Assembly (NCBI GenBank): GCA_022361095.1
Contig: JAKSBO010000843.1
Span: forward strand, 1 to 7,394
Reading direction: 5' to 3'
From: Desulfobacterales bacterium
GTDB taxonomy: Bacteria; Desulfobacterota; Desulfobacteria; Desulfobacterales; Desulfobacteraceae
Length of the DNA stretch: 7,394 nt
Shown piece by piece: positions 1-5,771 of this stretch (position 1 is its first letter; the number at the start of each line of letters is the position of its first letter). Below the pieces are notes generated by a model. It was given only the letters and a program-made list of their open reading frames with translations, was not told the origin of the DNA and did no database searches. Position numbers and translations under genes: made by a program.

Positions 1-68
1 AACCGGAGGAATATACAATATATTTTGAGGATTAAAAATTTTTTCCAACGCCGAAGTTGGGCAAATTA
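1..68 (-). repeat. Partial copy of a palindromic intergenic repeat, cut by the window start
   Basis: The first bases match the reverse complement of 7277-7344. By ungapped hand alignment 44 of the first 60 positions agree, including AACCGGAGGAATA (1-13) and GAGGATTAAAA (27-37), and GGCAAA continues the match after a one-base shift. Two small hairpins are visible: AATATA-CAA-TATATT at 10-24, and CCAAC with GTTGG at 45-60. Only half of the element is present; the other arm would lie upstream of the window. The repeat ends about 60 bases before the aminotransferase start codon. The family is not one I can name. Confidence 0.75.
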
Positions 69-128
69 ACAAAAACTGGATCATCGAATTATACCTTTGC
101 GGCCGTGCAGGATAAAAGGGAAATAAAA

Positions 129-1307
129 ATGGATTATCAGTCATTTCTGGCAGACAGAACCCGGCTTATGCAGTCCAATGCCATCCGGGAAATTCTCAAA
201 GTGGTATCAAAGCCCGGGATCATCTCCCTGGCCGGGGGAATTCCTTCTCCGCAAAGCTTTCCCATGGATCTTTTTGGGGTGCTGGTTGAAAAGGTCATGG
301 CAAAATATCAGTCCCGTGCATTTCAATATGATCTCACCGAAGGGTTTGTCCCCCTGTGTGAACAGGTCAGCACTCTTTTATCCCGGCGGGGAATTGTTGC
401 GTCACCGGATCAGGTGAATATCACCTCGGGCTCCCAGGGCTTTTTAGATGCCATGGGCAAGCTTTTGATCAGCAAAGGTGACAAGATCGCCGTGGAATCC
501 CCCACCTATCTTGGTGCCATATCTGCCTTTAATCCTTATGAACCCCAATACATCTCCATGGAGACGGACGACCGGGGCCTGATTCCCCAATCCCTGGATG
601 AAACGCTGGAAAACCATCGCGTCAAACTGATTTACCTGGTTCCCACATTCCAGAACCCCACGGGCCGAACCCTGTCCCTTGAAAGACGGCAGGAGATTGC
701 CGATATCATCCAAAAACACAATGCCCTGCTTGTGGAAGATGATCCCTACTCTTCACTGCGTTACCAGGGTGACGAGGTTCCGGCCATCAAAACCCTGGCC
801 CCGGACAACGTCATCTATGTCTCCACCTTGTCCAAGGTCTTTGCCCCCGGGCTTCGCATCGGGTTTTACGCCGCACCTGAATTTCTGCGCCAATGGCTGG
901 TCATGATCAAGCAGGGCGTGGATCTTCACACCTCAACCTTTAACCAGGCCCTGGCGGCTGAATATCTGGAAGGCGGATACCTTGATACCCATCTGCCGAA
1001 AATCATCGATTTATACAGACCCAGGCAAAAGGCCATGCTGGCAGCCCTTGAAAAGATGATGCCCAAAGGATATGCCTGCACCCCGTCTGACGGGGGGATG
1101 TTTTTGTGGGTAACCGGCCCTGGCGGCATGGATGACCTGGCATTGTATGAAAAGGCCGTGGAAAACGGTGTGGCGTTTGTACCGGGCCGCTTTTTTTATA
1201 CAGATCCCTCCCAGGGCACAGGCACCATGCGGCTTAATTACACCATGGCGGATGAGGCCACCATTGAAATTGCCATTGAAAAGCTTGCCCGGGCCGCAAA
1301 GCAGTAA
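129..1307 (+). CDS. PLP-dependent aminotransferase, class I/II (2-aminoadipate transaminase-like)
   Basis: This is a 392-residue cytosolic fold-type I aminotransferase, a normal length for the LysN/2-aminoadipate and multi-substrate aminotransferase group. It should move an amino group between an amino acid and a 2-oxo acid. Visible landmarks, numbered from the ATG at 129: TSGSQ (99-103) for the phosphate/ring region; NPTGR (176-180) with cofactor-contacting Asn176; DDPY (204-207), whose Asp204 and Tyr207 fit the ring-nitrogen and O3' contacts; STLSK (232-236) with Lys236 as the Schiff-base lysine; and MRLNY with Arg368, expected to bind the substrate carboxylate. The frame is open back to a TTG at 57, but that start lies inside the repeat. 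ATG 129 has AAAAGGG eight bases upstream and gives the usual family N-terminus, so I chose it. It has no MocR-type DNA-binding domain. The true substrate (aminoadipate, branched-chain, aromatic or kynurenine-like) cannot be read from sequence. It converges with pncB and has no operon partner here. Confidence 0.9.
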   Translation: MDYQSFLADRTRLMQSNAIREILKVVSKPGIISLAGGIPSPQSFPMDLFGVLVEKVMAKYQSRAFQYDLTEGFVPLCEQVSTLLSRRGIVASPDQVNITSGSQGFLDAMGKLLISKGDKIAVESPTYLGAISAFNPYEPQYISMETDDRGLIPQSLDETLENHRVKLIYLVPTFQNPTGRTLSLERRQEIADIIQKHNALLVEDDPYSSLRYQGDEVPAIKTLAPDNVIYVSTLSKVFAPGLRIGFYAAPEFLRQWLVMIKQGVDLHTSTFNQALAAEYLEGGYLDTHLPKIIDLYRPRQKAMLAALEKMMPKGYACTPSDGGMFLWVTGPGGMDDLALYEKAVENGVAFVPGRFFYTDPSQGTGTMRLNYTMADEATIEIAIEKLARAAKQ

Positions 1308-1321
1308 GGCCCTCAAAAACC

Positions 1322-2485
1322 TCAAAGGCCAAGGACTTTTCGACAGTACCGTATCTCCCCGGGGTCACCGGTATGTTTACCCGGATCATCCGACAGCTTA
1401 ACCGCAGGACGTCCGTCCATATCGGGTTCCGGCTGCACCCAGGATAGTTTGATCACAATATTCAACGGATCAACACCGATATCATTGGTCAGATTCGTTC
1501 CGATACCATAGGAGTCCTTGACCGCTCCCCGGCAGAACCTGTGAATTTTTATTGCCCGTTCCACATTCAGGCCGTCTGAAAACACAATGGCTTTGGTCGC
1601 CGGGTCAATCCCCTTTTCCCGGTAATGGGCAAGGACCTCCCGGGTAAAGATCTCAGGGTCGCCGGAATCGTGTCGGACCCCGGAAAACCGGCCGGCCCGG
1701 TCACGGTTAAAGGCCTTTAAAAAATTGTTTGTGGTAAAGGTATCGGTCAGCGCAATGCCCAGTACATCGGGGTACACCTTAAGCCAGGCATCCATGGCTG
1801 CGGCATTGGCCGCGGGATAATCGGTTAAGGCCCCATGGAACATAATCCACTCGTGGGCCAGGGTCCCCACCGGGGCAAGTCCATAGGTTCTGGCAAAATG
1901 CACATTGGAGGTACCGGCCATGCTATGGTGATCCAGGGCCAGAACATCTTCAAGAAAATGGGCCTGATTGCCGGCGGAAAACCGCCGCCGGGTACCGAAT
2001 TCCACAAAGGCCAGGCCTGCATCGGCCATCATTTGCGCCTTGGCCTGGTTGCGCTCCCGGATGGCCTGCCTGGGCAAAATTTCAAGGGCGGCCACCTCAA
2101 AATAGGTTTCTGAAATAATGGCCATCAGCGGCACTTCCCATAAAATGGTCCGGCACCATGCCCCATCCACCCTGACGGAAAGCCTAGGCCCCTGTTGGGA
2201 AATTTCCACCTGGCCGGGGTCATAACGGTATGCGGCCAGATAATCCAGATAGGTTTTTGTAAAATAGGGGCAGGCCTTTTCCAGCCATAATCGTTCATCA
2301 CGGGTCAAACTTAAACCCGCCATCCGGGCCACCCGGTCTTTAATCAGGCGGTCAAAGCCTTCGGGAAAAGGGGTTTGTCCCCGGTTCGTCAGTTTATATT
2401 GAACCCGGGCCGCGGGATACAGCCGATGCACCGCCTGCTGCATGGTGAATTTATACAGATCATTGTCAAGTATCGTCTCAATCAT
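1322..2485 (-). CDS. pncB: Nicotinate phosphoribosyltransferase
   Basis: This 387-residue enzyme joins nicotinate to PRPP, coupled to ATP hydrolysis, giving nicotinate mononucleotide in the Preiss-Handler NAD salvage pathway. The N-terminus LDNDLYKFTMQQAV (6-19) is a family hallmark. Other conserved blocks are FGTRRRFS (163-170), GTLAHEW (207-213), GVRHDSGDP (269-277), SDGLN (303-307) and GIGTNLTND (328-336). His211 in AHEW should be the histidine that is phosphorylated in the Salmonella enzyme. The length is typical and no key block is missing. The ATG at 2485 matches the family start, although no strong Shine-Dalgarno is visible upstream (AGTATAGACCC precedes the ATG). It is divergent from pncA, the preceding step of the pathway, across 179 bases. 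Its stop lies 14 bases from the convergent aminotransferase stop, and I see no clear shared terminator there. Confidence 0.96.
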   Translation of the reverse strand: MIETILDNDLYKFTMQQAVHRLYPAARVQYKLTNRGQTPFPEGFDRLIKDRVARMAGLSLTRDERLWLEKACPYFTKTYLDYLAAYRYDPGQVEISQQGPRLSVRVDGAWCRTILWEVPLMAIISETYFEVAALEILPRQAIRERNQAKAQMMADAGLAFVEFGTRRRFSAGNQAHFLEDVLALDHHSMAGTSNVHFARTYGLAPVGTLAHEWIMFHGALTDYPAANAAAMDAWLKVYPDVLGIALTDTFTTNNFLKAFNRDRAGRFSGVRHDSGDPEIFTREVLAHYREKGIDPATKAIVFSDGLNVERAIKIHRFCRGAVKDSYGIGTNLTNDIGVDPLNIVIKLSWVQPEPDMDGRPAVKLSDDPGKHTGDPGEIRYCRKVLGL

Positions 2486-2520
2486 GGGTCTATACTATTT
2501 CTAAAAAAATTTTGTATATA

Positions 2521-2610
2521 ACAGCCATGGGCTGACCTGGCATATCAACTGCCAGGCATAGCTCACAACAAAGTTCGAAAGATCTCTGTAGTTTACACAG
2601 ACTTTCATAT
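2521..2610 (+). repeat. 90-bp direct repeat, copy A (between pncB and pncA)
   Basis: This block aligns without gaps to 7041-7130, with 64 of 90 positions identical by hand count. Agreement concentrates at the two ends: GCCATGGGCTGA at 2524-2535 equals 7044-7055, and TTACACAGACTTTCATAT at 2593-2610 equals 7113-7130. Similarity fades immediately outside these limits. The conserved edges with a drifting centre suggest a small mobile or intergenic repeat rather than a pncA-specific leader, because the other copy lies beyond an MFS transporter gene. I do not recognise the family. Confidence 0.75.
2536..2556. promoter_or_regulatory. Perfect 7-bp inverted repeat in the pncB-pncA intergenic region
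   Basis: CCTGGCA (2536-2542) and TGCCAGG (2550-2556) flank TATCAAC. The size and position between two divergent NAD-salvage genes would suit an operator, or a hairpin in either leader. It lies inside repeat copy A, and copy B does not preserve the pairing (it has a different GGCTG-AAC-CAGCC hairpin), so it could equally be a property of that repeat. It does not resemble a regulator box I can name. Confidence 0.4.
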
Positions 2611-2636
2611 AAAATACCAAAAAGATTATCTTAGGG

Positions 2637-2642
2637 TATAAT
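2637..2642 (+). promoter_or_regulatory. Possible -10 element for pncA
   Basis: A perfect TATAAT lies 22 bases before the pncA start codon, which would put transcription start near 2649 and leave a leader of about 16 bases that still holds the AGGGA ribosome-binding site (2656-2660). No good -35 hexamer is found 16-18 bases upstream (the region reads ATACCA), so an activator may be needed or the match may be chance. Confidence 0.35.
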
Positions 2643-2664
2643 TTTCAAAAAGGACAGGGACTTT

Positions 2665-3291
2665 ATGCAGATAAATACCAAACAAGACCATACCGCTGTA
2701 ATTGTTGTGGATATCCAGGCAGATTTCACCCAGGCCATGCAAGGCAGCCTGGCCGTCGGGGGTGCTGACCAGGCATACCTTGATAGGGCCGCAGCCGAAA
2801 CCCGCCGGCTCAAGGCCCTGGGTTACCCGGTCTATGCCACCCAGGACTGGCATCCGGCAGACCATATCTCCTTTTTTTCCAACCACGACAACGCCAATCC
2901 CTATGACCTCATTGAGATTGAGGGGCGCCAACAGGTATTATGGCCCCCCCATTGTGTCCAGAAGAGCCCCGGTGCCCGGATTTTGATGGATGAAGCCCTT
3001 TTTACGGCCATCGTAAAAAAAGGCATGGACCCGGCCTTTGATTCCTATTCCGGTTTTTTCGATGACGGAAAAAAAACCACCGGCCTGGCCGACATCCTCA
3101 AAGACGCCGGTATAAAAAAGCTCATTATTTACGGACTGGCAACAGATTATTGCGTCAAAGCCACGGTTATGGACGCCAAAATGCTCGGGTTTGACGTGAC
3201 ACTGCTCAAAGCGCTGTGCCGGGGTGTTGCACCGGAAACGACAGACGCCGCGTTGAAAGAGATGAAAGCAGCGGGTGTCGATATCTGCTGA
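2665..3291 (+). CDS. pncA: Nicotinamidase (nicotinamide deamidase)
   Basis: This 208-residue isochorismatase-fold hydrolase converts nicotinamide to nicotinate and ammonia, supplying PncB. It resembles E. coli PncA along its whole length. The catalytic triad is visible: Asp16 in VVDIQADF, Lys119 in VKKGMDP, and Cys163 in GLATDYCVKATV. The metal ligands expected from the mycobacterial enzyme are also present: Asp61, His63 and His67 in DWHPADH, and His96 in WPPHCV. SYSGFFDDG (127-135) is a further family signature. The ATG at 2665 has AGGGA four bases upstream and AGGA ten bases upstream. Divergent transcription from pncB makes a two-gene salvage locus. There is no truncation or odd residue. 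The only alternative is another isochorismatase-like amidase, which the full PncA signature makes unlikely. Confidence 0.96.
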   Translation: MQINTKQDHTAVIVVDIQADFTQAMQGSLAVGGADQAYLDRAAAETRRLKALGYPVYATQDWHPADHISFFSNHDNANPYDLIEIEGRQQVLWPPHCVQKSPGARILMDEALFTAIVKKGMDPAFDSYSGFFDDGKKTTGLADILKDAGIKKLIIYGLATDYCVKATVMDAKMLGFDVTLLKALCRGVAPETTDAALKEMKAAGVDIC

Positions 3292-3393
3292 AAAAGATTA
3301 GAGCAAAAAGAGTTGACGGCTGAATACCAAGAAATCAGGTAAATTACTTTCATATTTTGTTGTGGGGCTGGCCTGGATGCTGATAGACCCGGT

Positions 3394-3406
3394 CGGCCCA
3401 TGGCCG
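3394..3406 (+). terminator. Weak hairpin downstream of pncA
   Basis: CGGCC (3394-3398) and GGCCG (3402-3406) pair around CAT and are followed by TTATT. It lies about 100 bases past the pncA stop and has only a poor T-tract, so it is at best a weak intrinsic terminator for pncA. The rest of 3292-3416 holds no other recognisable feature. Confidence 0.25.
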
Positions 3407-3416
3407 TTATTCAAAA

Positions 3417-3456
3417 GGGCTTCTCAATTGGGCAACAAGCTGTTGCCCAATTGCCC
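3417..3456 (-). terminator. Long GC-cored hairpin, likely terminator of the decayed minus-strand gene
   Basis: CAATTGGGCAACA (3425-3437) and TGTTGCCCAATTG (3441-3453) are perfect 13-bp arms around a three-base loop. GGG (3417-3419) can pair with CCC (3454-3456) beyond a five-base bulge. Read on the minus strand, the stem ends in CCC followed by TTTTGAATAA, a short T-tract, and it begins at the stop codon of the YD-repeat remnant. That position is where an intrinsic terminator of that gene belongs. On the plus strand the stem is followed by TATACATT, which is less terminator-like, though it may still stop pncA transcripts. Confidence 0.6.
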
Positions 3457-3826
3457 TATACATTATAGTCATAGCCGTTAACGATCTCGTTCGCCACCAC
3501 GCCGCCCAGGTAGCTGGATTTGAATCAAATCGGGTGCACTAACCGCTGATGTATACCATTTCAATCTTTCCCCCTCAAAATAATAGCAGCGGAGATCTTT
3601 GTCTGAATTGTAATCGTCTCATGACGGCGGTTCGGCATTTTCCATACAGGGCCGCGGTCATGCGGTATTTCCGGTCGTAATCAAAGGATATCAGAAGCCG
3701 ATCCCTGCCGTTGCGTTTTTTAATACGGTTTCCGCTGTCGTCATAGACAAAGCTTTAAACAAGGGACCCACTGCCCTGGTGAACCTCTTCCTGCCGATTA
3801 CCGGCATTATTGTAAAGATAATAAAT
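3456..3826 (-). pseudogene. Remnant of the 3' end of a YD-repeat (Rhs-like) protein gene
   Basis: Minus-strand translation gives YD-repeat-like peptides that jump between all three frames. From 3826 downward, YYLYNNAGNRQEEV leads to an in-frame TAA at 3755-3757. The same frame resumes at once with FVYDDSGNRIKKRN and SFDYDRKYRMTAAL. A second frame, around 3535-3620, reads CYYFEGERLKWYTS. A third frame ends with SYLGGVVANEIVNGYDYNV and a TAG at 3456-3458. The Y-x-Y/D-x-x-G-N-R pattern is diagnostic of YD repeats, which build large secreted or surface proteins and toxin-delivery shells. At least one nonsense change and two frameshifts are needed to join the pieces, and nothing recognisable lies upstream of about 3826, so the 5' part is deleted. 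No start codon or complete domain survives, and the original full-length protein cannot be identified. Confidence 0.75.
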
Positions 3827-3933
3827 GATATAAATAAGCAATTTTAATCAAATGCTCATACTTAGCTCAAACACTTATGCTTAATTCAAAAGACGACAAC
3901 CTGAAAAATGAAACCAAATGAATTTAAGGGCCA

Positions 3934-3949
3934 TGGAAATATCATCGCA
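3934..3949 (+). promoter_or_regulatory. Candidate sigma-54 promoter upstream of the PEP-CTERM-like gene
   Basis: TGGAAATATCATCGCA has GG and GC exactly ten bases apart (3935-3936 and 3947-3948), the invariant -24/-12 spacing, with TGG and GCA matching the consensus TGGCAC-N5-TTGCW. Transcription would start near 3960, leaving a leader of about 40 bases before the ATG at 3999. PEP-CTERM genes are often served by sigma-54 and a PrsR-type activator, which makes the match more credible. Several consensus positions are missed, so chance remains possible. No good sigma-70 promoter is evident in 3827-3998. Confidence 0.4.
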
Positions 3950-3998
3950 ACTGTTAGGTATAACTCGAAAGCAATCATGACTGGATAGGAGATTCCCA

Positions 3999-4682
3999 AT
4001 GCTTTTCTTACAAAGAAAATTAGTCTTTTGCCTCATTTTTTTAATTGCGCTGCCAGGTCAAGCGCTCGCCTATGTATCAAACGGTTCAGACGGAGTATTT
4101 AGCCCTGAGAGCAGCATCTCCCTGGACTTACCTGAAGATGGTGTTTTCAATTTCACCTCTATTTTTATTGATTCTGATGTGGCGATCACGTTCAGCCCAA
4201 ATGGCACAAATGCCCCGATTTTTCTTCTGGCCACTGAAGATATCATTATTGATGGAAGTTTAGATATATCGGACTTCTTTAACGGTAATGGCGGAAATAT
4301 AGTTATCTCAACCCCTGGAATAATCAAAATTAGTGGAAGCATGTTGGCAAACGGGAATCCCGATGGTGGTTCCGGTGGAAACATTACAATAGAATCAGGA
4401 AGAATGCTATCGATAGACGATAATGCATATTTTAGTGTCGTTAGTGAGGCCTCCGGAAAAGTATCAAATTATGGTTCAGTAACTCTAACATGTGGCTCTT
4501 ATGGCAACCTTATCATAGACTCAACATACGAAAGTTTAACATTTGACGGTGTTCTTGGTGGTGGTATTTCACTCGAATCCAGTGACCTCGAATTGAATCC
4601 TTTGCCTGTGCCGTCAACTATCTTTCTATTGACTTTAGGAATGACCGGTTTGGCTGGCCTGGGTCGCAGGAACAAAGTTTAA
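3999..4682 (+). CDS. Secreted protein with PEP-CTERM-like (exosortase-type) sorting tail
   Basis: This is a 227-residue hypothetical surface protein. Residues 1-24 form a signal peptide (RK, then a hydrophobic run, then ALA with cleavage expected after Ala24). Residues 84-139 contain two related units, each a G-S-(L/M) turn followed by a Gly/Asn-rich loop and GGNI(V/T)I: IDGSLDIS to GGNIVI, and ISGSMLAN to GGNITI. They resemble the parallel beta-helix of filamentous-haemagglutinin-like proteins. The C-terminus carries PVPST (203-207), a hydrophobic segment (208-222) and RR (223-224), the layout of PEP-CTERM-type tails processed by exosortase; the motif is PVPS rather than PEP. AGGAGA at 3987-3992 supports the ATG. 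The gene is visibly richer in A and T than its neighbours and sits beside a decayed YD-repeat gene, which suggests horizontal acquisition. No exosortase gene is in the window. The role is unknown; surface or biofilm matrix is an inference. Confidence 0.8.
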   Translation: MLFLQRKLVFCLIFLIALPGQALAYVSNGSDGVFSPESSISLDLPEDGVFNFTSIFIDSDVAITFSPNGTNAPIFLLATEDIIIDGSLDISDFFNGNGGNIVISTPGIIKISGSMLANGNPDGGSGGNITIESGRMLSIDDNAYFSVVSEASGKVSNYGSVTLTCGSYGNLIIDSTYESLTFDGVLGGGISLESSDLELNPLPVPSTIFLLTLGMTGLAGLGRRNKV

Positions 4683-4773
4683 AATAACGAATCATATTTA
4701 AAAACACGGGTATTTGGGGCCAATCTCCTAAACAAGGGATATTCCATAAAAGCCATGTGATGAGGGTTGCCGT

Positions 4774-5649
4774 TTAACTCCCGCTATAGGCCAAAAGATA
4801 ATCAATAAACGCCTGGTTGGCCCGGGACAGATGACGATTTTCCTTCCAGGCAATATCAAGGTCAAGAAAAAAAGGGGGTGAAAAGGAAACCGCTGCCAGA
4901 TCTTCATCGGCGGCAGCCACCATTTTTAAGAAGGTGGAGATCCCCATGCCCTTTTTAATCAGGGAGCGCACCAGGGAAAATAAATTGGTTTGAAACACAA
5001 CATCCGGGGAATATCCGTTCTCTTTGATCAGATCATCCATCAGTTCGCGCATATAATAACCGGGCGGATACATGATCAGGGGTTGTTGAAAGTATTCGTC
5101 AATGGTGATGGATTTTTTGCAGGCAAAGGGATGATTTGCGCCAACCACGGCCACAATCTCTTCGCGCAGAAACCGCTTATGGCAGATGCCCTGGGCAATT
5201 TTGTACCCGGCAATCACCCCGATGTCAATTTCTCCATGGGCAATCATCCTGTGAATACTGGCAGCCCCCTCTCCGTTTACCGCCACGTCAATTCCGGGAT
5301 AACGGTCCTTGAATCCCATGATAATTTTCGGAAAAAAATGGGCGCTCATCATGGGCGGGATCCCGATTTTAACCTCCCCGCTTCCCAATCCCTTAAGCTC
5401 TGCCATCTCCGCTTCTGCGGCTTTAAAATTATCAAGAATCAGATTGGCGTGTGTCAGCAGGCGTTTTCCCTCGGGGGTTAGGGAGACGGTTTTCTCCTGC
5501 CGGTTGAACAGCGTCAGCCCGATCTCTTCTTCAAGCTTGCGTATGGATATGCTGACGGCGGGCTGGGCAATATGCAGTTGTTCTGAGGCCTTAGTAAAAT
5601 TCCGGCATTGGCAGACGGCTTTAAAAATTTGCAGTTGGCGGTCATTCAA
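4774..5649 (-). CDS. LysR-family transcriptional regulator
   Basis: This 291-residue LysR-type regulator has a normal length. The N-terminal winged helix-turn-helix spans about residues 1-60, with the recognition region FTKASEQLHIAQPAVSISIR (18-37) and the classic LTPEGKRLL (57-65). A linker helix runs to about 88. The periplasmic-binding-protein-like effector domain runs from GEVKIGI (91-97) to the end, with IDIGVI (141-146) and GMGIST (234-239) as family landmarks. The start is the TTG at 5647-5649: it gives the standard LTTR N-terminus, an in-frame TAA lies shortly upstream, and no ATG is available. No Shine-Dalgarno is visible, so translation may be weak. It is divergent from the MFS gene, and an AT-rich palindrome lies between them. 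By the usual LTTR pattern it should control that transporter and its own gene. The effector is unknown. The convergent gap 4683-4773 shows no clear terminator. Confidence 0.93.
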   Translation of the reverse strand: MNDRQLQIFKAVCQCRNFTKASEQLHIAQPAVSISIRKLEEEIGLTLFNRQEKTVSLTPEGKRLLTHANLILDNFKAAEAEMAELKGLGSGEVKIGIPPMMSAHFFPKIIMGFKDRYPGIDVAVNGEGAASIHRMIAHGEIDIGVIAGYKIAQGICHKRFLREEIVAVVGANHPFACKKSITIDEYFQQPLIMYPPGYYMRELMDDLIKENGYSPDVVFQTNLFSLVRSLIKKGMGISTFLKMVAAADEDLAAVSFSPPFFLDLDIAWKENRHLSRANQAFIDYLLAYSGS

Positions 5650-5665
5650 AATGAATATATAAAAT

Positions 5666-5697
5666 AATTATATTGTTAAAATAAAAACAATATATTT
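5666..5697. promoter_or_regulatory. AT-rich palindrome, probable LysR-type operator
   Basis: TATATTGTT (5669-5677) and AACAATATA (5686-5694) are perfect 9-bp arms around eight bases. AA (5666-5667) and TT (5696-5697) extend the pairing past one mismatch. It sits 16 bases upstream of the lysR start codon and about 75 bases upstream of the MFS start, where LTTR sites normally lie in a divergent pair. It overlaps a perfect minus-strand TATAAT (5668-5673), which suits autorepression of lysR. Confidence 0.55.
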
Positions 5698-5701
5698 TAC
5701 T
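5673..5701 (+). promoter_or_regulatory. Candidate sigma-70 promoter for the MFS gene
   Basis: TTGTTA (5673-5678) and TTTACT (5696-5701) are separated by 17 bases, each matching four of six consensus positions. Transcription would start near 5709, giving a leader of about 60 bases. The -35 hexamer lies within the palindrome, so regulator binding would directly affect polymerase access. The region is very AT-rich, so chance matches are likely. Confidence 0.35.
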
Positions 5702-5771
5702 TATGATCTTGGGACAAGTATTTTTCTACCCGGGTGCTTAACAGACAACAGGCTCTGCACGGGAGGGAAAA

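Noticed and set aside
57..128. TTG-initiated 24-residue extension of the aminotransferase
   Set aside because: It begins inside the palindromic repeat, has no ribosome-binding site, and extends the protein beyond the normal family N-terminus. ATG 129 has a good AAAAGGG.
1308..1345. Shared bidirectional terminator between the aminotransferase and pncB
   Set aside because: GGCC repeats on either side could pair only over four bases with an unsuitable loop, and no T-tract follows on either strand.
3313..3345. Promoter TTGACG ... TAAATT downstream of pncA
   Set aside because: The spacing is 21 bases, too long for sigma-70, and no gene follows in that direction for about 650 bases.
3929..3967. 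Possible third, diverged copy of the 90-bp repeat (GCCATGG, ATATC, then AACTG-AGG-ATA-CTC in common with 2525-2564)
   Set aside because: Fourteen of 18 positions agree in the best stretch, but several gaps are needed and neither conserved 3' edge nor spacing is present. The match is borderline for chance and also overlaps the sigma-54 candidate.
4990..5481. 163-codon plus-strand open frame opposite the LysR gene
   Set aside because: It is fully antisense to a clear LysR coding sequence, has no recognisable domain, and is explained as a shadow of that gene's codon bias.
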